A DNA stretch of 64,000 bases from Helianthus annuus (lineage: Eukaryota > Streptophyta > Magnoliopsida > Asterales > Asteraceae): positions 130,603,788 to 130,667,787 of the forward strand of contig NC_035435.2 in the NCBI RefSeq assembly GCF_002127325.2, in the 5' to 3' direction. This document shows positions 44,327 to 54,742 of this stretch, piece after piece. The notes beneath the pieces were generated by a model. It saw only the letters and a list, made by a program, of their open reading frames with translations, was not told the DNA's origin and ran no database searches. Made by a program: the position numbers and the translations under genes. Position 1 is the first letter of the stretch, and every line of letters begins with the position of its first letter.

Positions 44327-46087
44327 TGTGACAACCGGTAATTAACGGCTTCTAATTACGCGATAACCAAATGTTTAGGCGATAACAAATAGTGTTTAAG
44401 ACACGAATTAGCTTAATTAGGTTATTGGAATGCCTAGGAACGACTATCTAAATTTAAAATGCGCGTATAGTGATTTTTGGGAAATGTGCTGAATATTAAG
44501 CGATAACGAACTGACACCGTACAAACTTCTGACAACGCCGACAAATACGAATTTTATACGTATATTTTATACATAGGAGTTTGATTTTGCGAAAATATTA
44601 TGCTTTCGAATATCACGAAGCGCATACGTGAACGAAAACGCGACTGCAGGAACGCATCGGCAACGCAACGGAAGCGTCAGACACGCGTAATAACGTAAAA
44701 ACTCTTCGGTATATCTGGCTTCGCTTACGAATTTTTAACGTCCGTGGTTGAAAACAGATCGAGAAACAGACTTAAAAATGAAAAACTACGCACATGCTTT
44801 TAAAATAATACATCCGTTATCTTGTGAAAATCACTAAGAATAATAACTACAAAGTTGTTTCATGAATAGAAACATAAATACTCCAATGTTAAGGAAAATA
44901 ATGGATGGAACATACCATGTTCCTTTCTTTTCTTACTGGTCAACGTTTGCATGGGCATGAATACCCATATCAATTGTTTTTTTTAGGAAACAAATAAAAT
45001 GGTTTATATATCCATATATATATAAAAGATAATAAATACCTTCCTTCACACCATATTTTTTTTATTTGTTTATTTAAACATCTATTCAAACACCCACACT
45101 CTAACATGGCATCAAGCTATATTAAAATGTAAAACCCATGCCTTTTTACATATAACAAACAACCATCACCTCACTTTGGTTTAATTTGGCTGCATAAAAT
45201 AATCCCATGAACAAACCAACTCCATCATTAAATCTTGTGGTCTTAGATAAACTAAATCATCACTTCATGGAGCCTACTTCACGCCACCATACTTTCTTAA
45301 ATGTATGGCCTTATTTTAGATGTTTCCAATGCAAGTTGACCATACCCTATGAAACCCATACGGTCACCTACATGTGACCCCACATCCATTCCTTTTTATC
45401 AATCTATATATTTTTTTAACCACACATGATGTGCAGACTCAATTCTCATACATTTGCAATATCACAAACAAACACAACACTCACAACCTGTTACCCCTTC
45501 TCTCGATCTCCTGTCCGACCAGCACAGGGCCGGCAACGGGCTGCCGGCGCCCTCTTCTCCGGCGACAACACCCCACAGCACTCAACCACCTTCTCCCTTA
45601 ACCTCACCACACCTACAAACCTCCTGATCTTCGGCCACGCACACCTCCAGCGACGATACACAGTGGCGAGAAACGAGAAGACAGTGATGCGTGTTAGTGT
45701 ATATATGTTTTTAGATGTTTAATTAAGCCTTTTTTACACTTTTAGCCAAGTTTTAAATTTATAAAACACGATATTTACTAACACTAAGCACACATATGGG
45801 CAAGTGCACCCATCGTGGACGTAGTATAGTGTTTGTAAGATACCGAGGTCGTCCAAGGACACAAGAGCTTTTAATACCGGTTTATCCTCAACGTCTAATC
45901 AAATCAAAAAGTTAGAAAAATGTTTTAAACTAAGAAAAATAAAAACTAACTAAATGCTGAAAAATAAAAATAAAATAAAAACAGATAGACAAGATGAATC
46001 ACTTGGATCCGACACGTGTATTAGTATAACCTTTGATTATTTTCGCACTTTTGCACTTGTTTAAGAGATTATCTTAGTTATTGTAGT

Positions 46088-46288
46088 AGGCCCCTTTTTC
46101 GAAGGCGACGTTACCCTCAACCCAGTAGTTTGAGTCAGCAAGGATACAATCCTAAAGGGTCGGATTATTGAAAGATAATGAATTAAGTTATTAATGCAAA
46201 TTATGGTAGGCCCCGTTTTCGGCGGTGACGTTACCCTCGGCTAAGTAGTCTGAGTCAGCAGGGATACAGTCCTAAATAGCCGGATTAT
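46088..46288. repeat. Two imperfect direct repeats inside the solo LTR
   Basis: GTAGGCCCC followed by GACGTTACCCTC, GTCTGAGTCAGCA (or a near variant) and ATACAATCCTAAA occurs at about 46088-46170 and again at about 46206-46288 with scattered differences. The unit is about 83 bp with a period of about 118 bp. Confidence 0.8.
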
Positions 46289-46883
46289 AGTATTAATAGT
46301 AGTTAGCTTATGAGGGGGTCAAAGAGTTTGGATCCCCGCCATCCAATACCTATGGGCATTGAAGGAGATCCTACTAAATTTGACCCAGGTCCCAAGCAGG
46401 ACCTCTAAACGCTGAACAAGGGCAAGACCTTTACCAAACCGTTCCCTTAACCCCCGACCAGGTAGCCAACATACCTCCATATAGACCGTGGAGATATGAA
46501 TGGTGAAAATCTTTTATTTTATATAGACAGTAAAATAATGCCAAGACACCACGGACAAACGATAAGGAAAGATCACCTTCAACATAAGTAACTAGTTATT
46601 AAAGTCATTAATACAAAACCAAATAAAAAGTGCAAAAGATTAAAAATAAAAAGTATTATACTAAACACTTGTCTTCACCAAGTGATGTAAGAGACTTAGG
46701 CAAACATGGCCTTGATTGTCAAGAACTCTTACGATCAATCTTGGATCCCGAGACGACTCACACACTCTATGATGGACAATGGATGATGGTGGTGGATGAT
46801 GGTGTTATGGTGGTGATGGGTGGTGGATGAAGTGTGAGAGAGGTGGTGTGCCAAGGGATGAGAGAGAATGAAACCAAGCTCCT

Positions 46884-46893
46884 CTATTTATAG
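46884..46893 (-). promoter_or_regulatory. TATA box of the solo LTR
   Basis: The minus strand reads CCTATAAATAGAGG, followed in the direction of transcription by GAGCTTGGTTTCATTCTCTC. The palindromic cluster starts about 13 bp upstream. Confidence 0.6.
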
Positions 46894-46906
46894 GCTGAAC
46901 AGAACG

Positions 46907-47130
46907 CTGGACACGGCCCCGTGTCCGCTGGACACGGCCCCGTGCCCGTCTGACATTCTCTCTCTTCATTAATTGTAATTGCGAATTACAATTAATGCGC
47001 CTGCTGTACTTTCAACACGCCCCCGTGTCCGCTGGGCACGGCCCCGTGGTGAGCAATGGAAGCTTCTACTGGTTTGTCTTTTCTGCTGCTTCCTGGGCAC
47101 GCCCCCGTGTTCACTGGACACGGGGCGTGT
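46907..47130. repeat. GGACACGGCCCCGTGTCC palindromic cluster in the solo LTR
   Basis: GGACACGGCCCCGTGTCC at 46910-46927 is almost perfectly self-complementary. Variants GGACACGGCCCCGTGCCC, CACGCCCCCGTGTCC, GGGCACGGCCCCGTGG, GGGCACGCCCCCGTGTTC and GGACACGGGGCGTGTTC follow to about 47130. All lie upstream of the minus-strand TATA box. Confidence 0.88.
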
Positions 47131-47831
47131 TCAGACTTCTGTTCTCTTCTCTTTGTCTTGGGAGGTGCCGTTGAGGGTCCGGGCAGTTTACTTTTGTCCC
47201 TTTTCTTGTATTTATGGTAGAATTAGTGGTCTTTTTGCTTCTTTTGTGATTTTGAGCTCATTTCATCCTGAAAATACAAAAGGAAGACAAAAACACTCTT
47301 TTTCCAACATTAGTACTTAAAAAGGGTTAGTTTTATGCCTTAATTGATGTGTTTTATATGTTGCATTTTACACACATCAACAGAAATCGGAGATACAGGA
47401 GAGAGAGAAACCCGACGAGAGAGAGAGAGAGACAGCGTAGGTTGATGACGGCGGCGGGTGGCTCAACGACGACGGCAGAGAGCCGTTTTCCGATGATCGA
47501 CGAGCAGAGGGGATCCGGCAGCCGCTGTGCTGCTGTGATGATGATGACGATGTCTTCGGTAAGTCAACCAATGCTCAACCTTTTCACAGATCTAGTCGTG
47601 CTACCTTGTTAATCGGGTTCTTTTGCTTTTGTTTTGGTGGATTCTGACAAAAAAAACGACGCCGGTGGAGGTTCACCGACGGCAACCGAGCCGCGGCGGT
47701 GGTGGTAATCGTTGTTGTGTTTCAGTTTTGGATAAGTTGGTTTCCGTCCACACATGTGTTTCGGCTCGGGTAAGAGTTTCGGTTCGTTTGATTAGTTGTG
47801 GGTCAGCAGTGGTTCGGATCGAGGGTAGTTC

Positions 47832-47979
47832 GGTCAACAACGGGTCACAAGCGGTCAAAACTGGTCAACAGTCAGAATTTTGGGGTCCGGGTCAACTGGT
47901 CAACGGTTCGGTCAACCGTGGTCAAAGTCAGTTTTGGTTCAGTCAACGGCGGTCAACTATCGGGTCAAACCGAGTCAAC
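47832..47979. repeat. W-box core array in 5' LTR of F
   Basis: Eleven [A/G]GTCAA words (the reverse complement of the W-box TTGAC[C/T]) occur in about 150 bp, mostly as GGTCAAC. The repeats are irregular in spacing. The corresponding array in the 3' LTR is 54563-54742. Confidence 0.85.
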
Positions 47980-50310
47980 GTTTTACACTTAGTGATTTTG
48001 TATACGCGAACCGAGCTCGACCCGACTAACTAACGGTTTTACACTTAGTGATTTTGTTTCATATTCGACGTTTTGATATATTTAACGAAAAATTTGTATA
48101 ATATTTGTTGAGTGATTGCTGAATTTTGATGAATATAACGACACTTGATTGTCGGGATCGTCCAAAAACAGAGGAAACTCTGTCCATTTTTCCGTAAAAA
48201 CCCGACGTACAAAATGTATTTTGGTTATAAAAACTTACACTTATCGAAATTCAAGTTAGATACATGATCTAATGAGTTTGCACATTTAGGAACCTTGGTT
48301 TTCTACAAATGTTATATATATCTTTTAAGGAGTTTTACAAGAACTGATATATTCACATTCAAGAGTTTTGACCTTAAGGTATGTTATTTGAAGAAGTTTT
48401 ATATGTATTTTCTTATTACATTCAAGACATGATTCAAAGAATTTTTGGTTAAGTTTTCATTATTTACGAAATTTTACTTGGAAATTTTAAAACTTCCAGA
48501 GTTCTTATAAACTCTATTTACTACAAATACTATATTTGGTGGGAAAGAATATGTAAATACATATTTATATTTGGACAAAACAAAACTTATGTTCCCATAT
48601 AATATAATTTTAACAAACATTATTATTTTGCAAAGACTCATAACGTCAATTAGAGATTATATCTCAAGAATAAAAATGTATTATATATATGTAGTTATTG
48701 TTCAAAGCGAGTTACGACCTCAGCTACATATGTATTTATTTATTACCACCCTACGAAAACTACAACGGTATATTACCGTATCATATACTATATTTCGAAT
48801 ACATACCATTTCATCTACGCATTCTATTCACGATGACACGAACCGCTATCCACCTACGTATGTCTATTCACGGCGATTAACGCGACTTAGTAAATATATT
48901 TCCTAAATCACTCGGAAACCAAGTCGTTCCTGAGACTTAGTTTTCATCCCGATTATAAACGGAATCAAATAACCATAGATTGGTTATTCTGAATCAAAAC
49001 AATAACACCTTTATAGAATCGTTTAGTTAACGATTCGGTAGAGCTCGGACACGTAGTTTAGCTACGTTTAAATTAGAAACTCATAAGTATTCCCTCGTAG
49101 GAATGTCTTAGTTGCACGCTAGCCGCTTCACGTTCTTGGAACAACCCTACGGAATCACGCTAAGCTAACATTGCACATGGGAGTCCGGTGAGTTCATAAC
49201 CCCCACTTTTTACTGTTTTACATTTTTATAAATGTTTTCGGGGGTGGAAAGACATGCAAGTTTTGCAAAAATATTTCTAAACCATACTGCGAATGGATTT
49301 CAAGGAACTCAAATGGTTTACGAACGGTTTATACTAAACATACCGGTTTTACAAAACAAACGCGCATTTTCACAAACGTGCATGATTTTCATGACTAGTG
49401 ACAGGAATGTCCTAGTTACTACAACGGGACTGGGTTGTTCTGCGTACGAACAACGAGACAACCCAATGGGTTTATGTCCCCCTTTTTCTTTTGAAATACA
49501 TATTAGCTAGGGTATGATTAAGCTATGGAATGAACTCTTGGATCACGTGCGAATAGGCGCTAACTTAGGCACCATTAATCCTTTTAAGGACCACGGAACA
49601 GGGGGTAGATCTATCGGGTACGGGCGAGCCCCACTCACGGTCCTTGTGCGGCCACTTAGAGTGCTTTTGTGTCCCTGTCGAAGTGAATCGACACTTAAAT
49701 CGTCTACCGGGTTGAGTGCTTACTATGTCGGCACACATATTAATGTCTTAGCTACACATTAATGATCAACATGTTCATAGACGCATTACATACCTACTTA
49801 TAAACTGAATTTTCAAATGTTTTTAAGATTCATTTGATGTAAACTCACAAGTACATGGATTTACAAACTTTAGTAACGGTTTTCAAGTTATACCTAAGTA
49901 AGAGGAAGCGCTGATCCTGCTTACAAAGGTTCGTTTGGGCTCGGCCCATTCTCTCTCGTGCAATGCACAAAGACTATTGTGGGCTAGACTCACAGTTTTT
50001 CATATATCATGCCAAGAAAATAATTTTACTATATTTTCTCAACAACTTTGAAACCGGTTATCAAAAAGATTTATTTTAAATCTTTTCAAAACAAACTATG
50101 AACTCGCTTAACTTTATGTTGACTTTTTCGCATGTTCTTTCTCGGGTTGCATTTTCAAAACTATGGAACGGTTGGAATAGGAGAACCTATTGGAGATTCG
50201 AGTACTTAGTGGCGTTCAATTTCTAGAAGTCTTTAGCTTATTTGCTTCCGCTGTGCAATGAAGATACCGGTCCAATCACGCCAGCTCTGATATTTCGGGG
50301 TGTGACAGAT

Positions 50311-50322
50311 TGGTATCAGAGC
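50311..50322 (+). promoter_or_regulatory. Primer binding site of element F
   Basis: TGGTATCAGAGC starts three bases after the LTR end, matching initiator Met tRNA, the same primer class as A, D and E2. Confidence 0.94.
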
Positions 50323-52742
50323 TATAGGTTACAGCGAATTAGGTTTCTTTAGAGATACCTAGGCTTTAACCTCACTTTCCTCTGGGACTTAGATATCAAG
50401 AATTGAGCACATATAGAACGCCTAAGACTCGAATATGGGTTCCAACCGTTGCCAAGAACAATGAGTCAACTGTTTTGATTTTAAACATGCACAAGAGTTG
50501 CGTTTGATACACGATGCACGAAACGATTACATACAGTAAGCAAAACCTTGAGAGTTTTGATAACATGCATCTAGGACCTTTGTGAGAATTTATGTCAAAA
50601 TCCATTAAAGGTCATTACGTAGGAACTGCGACTATAAACTCGAGCACACGCCATCATATTATGTCGTCTATGTTATTTTAATTACCCTAGCAGGTAATCT
50701 ACGTGAAAAAAAAATGCTAGTGCGCGAGTGCACATGAAACTTAAACTATACGTCAGCGGACGTCGAAGTATATCACACACGACTTTCGAGGCAAGGCCTC
50801 CGGGAAAACACAAATGGACACGACAACAATGATGCTAATCTCGTCAGCGGGAGAAGATTTCACAACAGTCGATACTTAGTCTGAAGAGACTCACAATTGT
50901 TGGCGCTGCAAAAGAAGTCACACGTCTTCGCATTCCCCCTATTTCATTTATGGCGATTACGCTATGTTCGACATTCCATGGTAAGGTCAACTAAAAAATG
51001 GTGATCACGCGAAATTCCAGGTAAAGTCCATAAATTTCTTTTGTTGAAATTTCGACTTCTTGCATATGGTGAGTAGATTTTTGCATTTCTACTCCGTCTA
51101 ATGGTCATTGCATCACCAAGATTTTATTTCATGATAGCGAACATTCATTGCTTATTTCTTGACAAATTCGTACGCTACACATGCATTGTTTGCTACGCAT
51201 GTGGTTTCACTTCGAATGGTTGTTTTGTCAACATCTCATATATTATTTCGCTATACTAAATCTTTGCATTGTATTCTAGACGACCCGTATTATTGCAAAA
51301 TGTTGACTCCTTGGTATCGAGTCAACGGATTTCTTTGAAAACTCATTTTCTTTTGAGTGGTATACATGGTTTTTCGTTGTAACCATGCCGAAACTTTCTT
51401 GTCAATACATACACTTATTGTTGAATTACGCCTAAACCAAGTTCAATTGTTTGAACTTGCTTGTGATACACGTTCGATTCAAGGTTCCATATGATGGATT
51501 GAGGCCATCATATTCAAAATAATACCAACAAGCACTTCATTTGTTTTGAACCGTAACAGGCTTGTTTGGTCTTCGACTTCATTGAATCGTTTCTCTGATC
51601 ACGATCACCTTGTGGTGACGTTTTTCACAAGTTTGAAGCTTGCGCTAATCTCGTTGTTCACCTCATGTACGGATTTGATTATTTATTAGTTTAATTGATA
51701 TTAAATCCGCTTTGTTAATTTATCATATTAAAGCAATCTTAACACAATCGTGTGCTAAGATAATGGTACACAAATTTATGTCATATTTCGGTGTACATCT
51801 TAACGATTCTTTCATCGTTGATCGAACATTTTGTGATATTCATTGCTTTTCATCTTCGTTCGAAAACATTGTTTATTTGTTTCATTAAAAATTGAAAATC
51901 ATATGGGATTTGTTGGAACGAGCGTTCAAATTTACTTCGTTGAGCCTTCATTTAATTTCAAACATGGTGATATTTGTTTGATCACCAAAATTATTTCAAT
52001 CACTACGACACCTTGTGGTGTCGGAACGAACTTGTAGCTTGGGCTAATCATGATCGAGCGTTTCATGCAAAACACGGTGATGCTTGTTCGATCACCACTA
52101 TTATTGAAACATTTCATTCGCTACGACACCTTGTGGTGTTGGTATTAACTTGTAGCTTGTGCTAATCACGATCAGCCGTTTCATGCGTAACTATTTATGC
52201 TTTTCGTTTGACACATCATTTAAATAGTCTTAATGCAATTATGTATTAAGACGATGATACACCAGGTTCGGTTGTATTTCATTTCGGTGTATCCTTGCAA
52301 CACGTTGATTTTATTCATTAATGGTTCAAGAGTTGATAAATCATTTTTACGATTCTACTTATTTGAGTTTGTTGAATTCGAGTTTCACTTATACAACAAC
52401 CAACGCTAGATTCCGTTGGTATTATATTCTGTTGTTTCAAAAATTGATTGCAGTTGTGAACGTTCATTTGGAATTCCATTGGTTGAATTTCCTCTTTTGT
52501 TGAATCTGGTAAAGCTAGTCACATTGGTGATAGTATCACAACATCTCGTTCACTTGACATCGATTTCTAGAACAAACTCAGTTGAACCGTTGGGTTCCTA
52601 CCGATGCAAAATGTCTTTACACTCACAAAATCTGAATCAGTTTTGATTCGATTACGCGGTCATTCACTTTGGTATTATTCGGACTTACCTAGGAACGACA
52701 CAACTTTGAGGAGATAACATACACTAAATTTGAGGACGAAAT
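50323..52742 (+). other. Non-coding internal region of element F
   Basis: The longest open frames are under 80 codons and none shows Gag or Pol motifs. The region contains repeated modules around CACCTTGTGGTG (about 51608, 52009 and 52128), each followed by CTTGTAGCTTG or GAAGCTTGCGC and GCTAATC. It may contribute RNA packaging signals, which a non-autonomous element would need, but nothing specific can be shown. Confidence 0.65.
51600..52195. repeat. Three dispersed modules with CACCTTGTGGTG in F internal region
   Basis: Copies at about 51605-51655, 52005-52062 and 52124-52180 share ACACCTTGTGGTG (arms CACC and GGTG pair), then about 20 bp later a CTTGTAGCTTG-like word and GCTAATC. The second and third copies are about 119 bp apart and are the most similar. 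Confidence 0.7.
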
Positions 52743-52761
52743 TTCTGCAACAGGGGGAGAA
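52743..52761 (+). promoter_or_regulatory. Polypurine tract of element F
   Basis: CAGGGGGAGAA directly precedes the 3' LTR start TGTGACAACC and would prime plus-strand DNA synthesis. Confidence 0.85.
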
Positions 52762-53939
52762 TGTGACAACCGGTAATTAACGGCTTCTAATTACGCGATA
52801 ACCAAACGTTTAGGCGATAACAAATAGTGTTTAAGACACGAATTAGCTTAATTAGGTTATTGGAATGCCTAGGAACGACTATCTAAATTTAAAATGCGCG
52901 TATAGTGATTTTCGGGAAATGTGCTGAATATTAAGCGATAACGAACTGACACCGTACAAACTTCTGACAACGCCGACAAATACGAATTTTATACGTATGT
53001 TTTATACATAGGAGTTTGATTTTGCGAAAATATTATGCTTTCGAATATCACGAAGCGCATACGTGAACGAAAACGCGACTGCAGGAACGCATCGGCAACG
53101 CAACGGAAGCGTCAGACACGCGTAATAACGTAAAAACTCTTCGGTATATCTGGCTTCGCTTACGAATTTTTAACGTCCGCGGTTGAAAACAGATCGAGAA
53201 ACAGACTTAAAAATGACAAACTACGCACACGCTTTTAAAATAATACATCCGTTATCTTGTGAAAATCACTAAGAATAATAACTACAAAGTTGTTTCATGA
53301 ATAGAAACATAAATACTCTAATGTTAAGGAAAATAATGGATGGAACATACCATGTTCCTTTCTTTTCTTACTGGTCAACGTTTGCATGGGCATGAATACC
53401 CATATCAATTGTTTTTTTTAGGAAACAAATAAAATGGTTTATATATCCATATATATATAAAAGATAATAAATACCTTCCTTCACACCATATTTTTTTTAT
53501 TTGTTTATTTAAACATCTATTCAAACACCCACACTCTAACATGGCATCAAGCTATATTAAAATGTAAAACCCATGCCTTTTTACACATGACAAACAACCA
53601 TCACCTCACTTTGGTTTAATTTGGCTGCATAAAATAATCCCATGAACAAACCAACTCCATCATTAAATCTTGTGGTCTTAGATAAACTAAATCATCACTT
53701 CATGGAGCCTACTTCACGCCACCATACTTTCTTAAATGTATGGCCTTATTTTAGATGTTTCCAATGCAAGTTGACCATACCCTATGAAACCCATACGGTC
53801 ACCTACATGTGACCCCACATCCATTCCTTTTTATCAATCTATATATTTTTTTTAACCACACATGATGTGCAGACTCAATTCTCATACATTTGCAATATCA
53901 CAAACAAACACAACACTCACAACCTGTTACCCCTTCTCT

Positions 53940-54465
53940 CGATCTCCTGTCCGATCAGCACAGGGCCGGCAACGGGCTGCCGGCGCCCTCTTCTCCGGCG
54001 ACAACACCCCACAGCACTCAACCACCTTCTCCCTCAACCTCACCACACCTACAAACCTCCTGATCTTCGGCCACGCACACCTCCAGCGACGATACACAGT
54101 GGCGAGAAACGAGAAGACAGAAATCGGAGATACAGGAGAGAGAGAAACCCGACGAGAGAGAGAGAGAGAGAGAGAGCGTAGGTTGATGACGGCGGCGGGT
54201 GGCTCAACGACGACGGCAGAGAGCCGTTTTCCGATGATCGACGAGCAGAGGGGATCCGGCAGCCGCTGTGATGATGATGACGATGTCTTCGGTAAGTCAA
54301 CCAATGCTCAACCTTTTCACAGATCTAGTCGTGCTACCTTGTTAATCGGGTTCTTTTGCTTTTGTTTTGGTGGATTCTGACAAAAAAACAACGCCGGTGG
54401 AGGTTCACCGACGGCAACCGAGCCGCGGCGGTGGTGGTAATCGTTGTTGTGTTTCAGTTTTGGAT
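53940..54465 (+). other. GC-rich exon-like block with splice-like signals in LTR F
   Basis: This block is much richer in GC and CG than its surroundings, with GCCGGCAACGGGCTGCCGGC and GACGGCGGCGGGTGGC-type sequence, a (GA)n run, and long open frames in two phases (53862-54380). A donor-like TTCG/GTAAGTC at about 54291 and an acceptor-like TGTGTTTCAG ending near 54458 could define an intron. It may be a captured piece of a host gene or a long spliced leader. I do not recognise the encoded sequence, so no function is proposed. Confidence 0.4.
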
Positions 54466-54562
54466 AAGTTGGTTTCCGTCCACACATGTGTTTCGGCTCG
54501 GGTAAGAGTTTCGGTTCGTTTGATTAGTTGTGGGTCATCAGTGGTTCGGATCGAGGGTAGTT

Positions 54563-54742
54563 CGGTCAACAACGGGTCACAAGCGATCAAAACTGGTCAA
54601 CAGTCAGAATTTTGGGGTCCGGGTCAACTGGTCAACGGTTCGGTCAACCGTGGTCAAAGTCAGTTTTGGTTCAGTCAACGACGGTCAACTATCGGGTCAA
54701 ACCGAGTCAACTCAGTCAACATACGGTTAGCAGAAGTCAACG
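54563..54742. repeat. W-box core array in 3' LTR of F
   Basis: Twelve [A/G]GTCAA words lie within 180 bp. One word of the 5' copy is changed to GATCAA here, and two extra words occur in a segment that the 5' LTR has lost. Confidence 0.85.

Larger units (their letters stand above)
45685..47379 (-). mobile_element. Solo LTR (1695 bp) of another gypsy-type family inside the 5' LTR of F
   Basis: The ends TGATGCGTGT and TACACACATCA form an imperfect inverted repeat, flanked by the direct repeat ACAG (45681-45684 and 47380-47383). The 3' LTR of F has the uninterrupted site AAGACAG/AAATCGG at 54120/54121. On the minus strand it has TATAAATAG at 46884-46893 and, near its 3' end, CTCTTGTGTCCTTGGACGAC (45848-45867), so transcription would run leftward. 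No PBS, PPT or coding region is present, so this is most simply a solo LTR left by LTR-LTR recombination. Confidence 0.82.
44327..50307 (+). repeat. 5' LTR of element F (5981 bp including a solo LTR insertion)
   Basis: It starts TGTGACAACCGG and ends GGGGTGTGACA. Notable parts: a TATA-like TATATATTTTTTT at 45415, a GC-rich exon-like block (about 45500-45684 and 47384-47720) interrupted by the solo LTR (45685-47379), and a W-box array (47832-47979). Without the insertion its length would be about 4.28 kb, against 4.37 kb for the 3' LTR. Confidence 0.9.

Noticed and set aside
47623..48033. Open frames of 136 codons over the W-box array, also at 54367-54777
   Set aside because: The frame mainly reflects the GGTCAAC repeats and GC-rich composition. 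It lies in an LTR of a gene-less element and has no domain.
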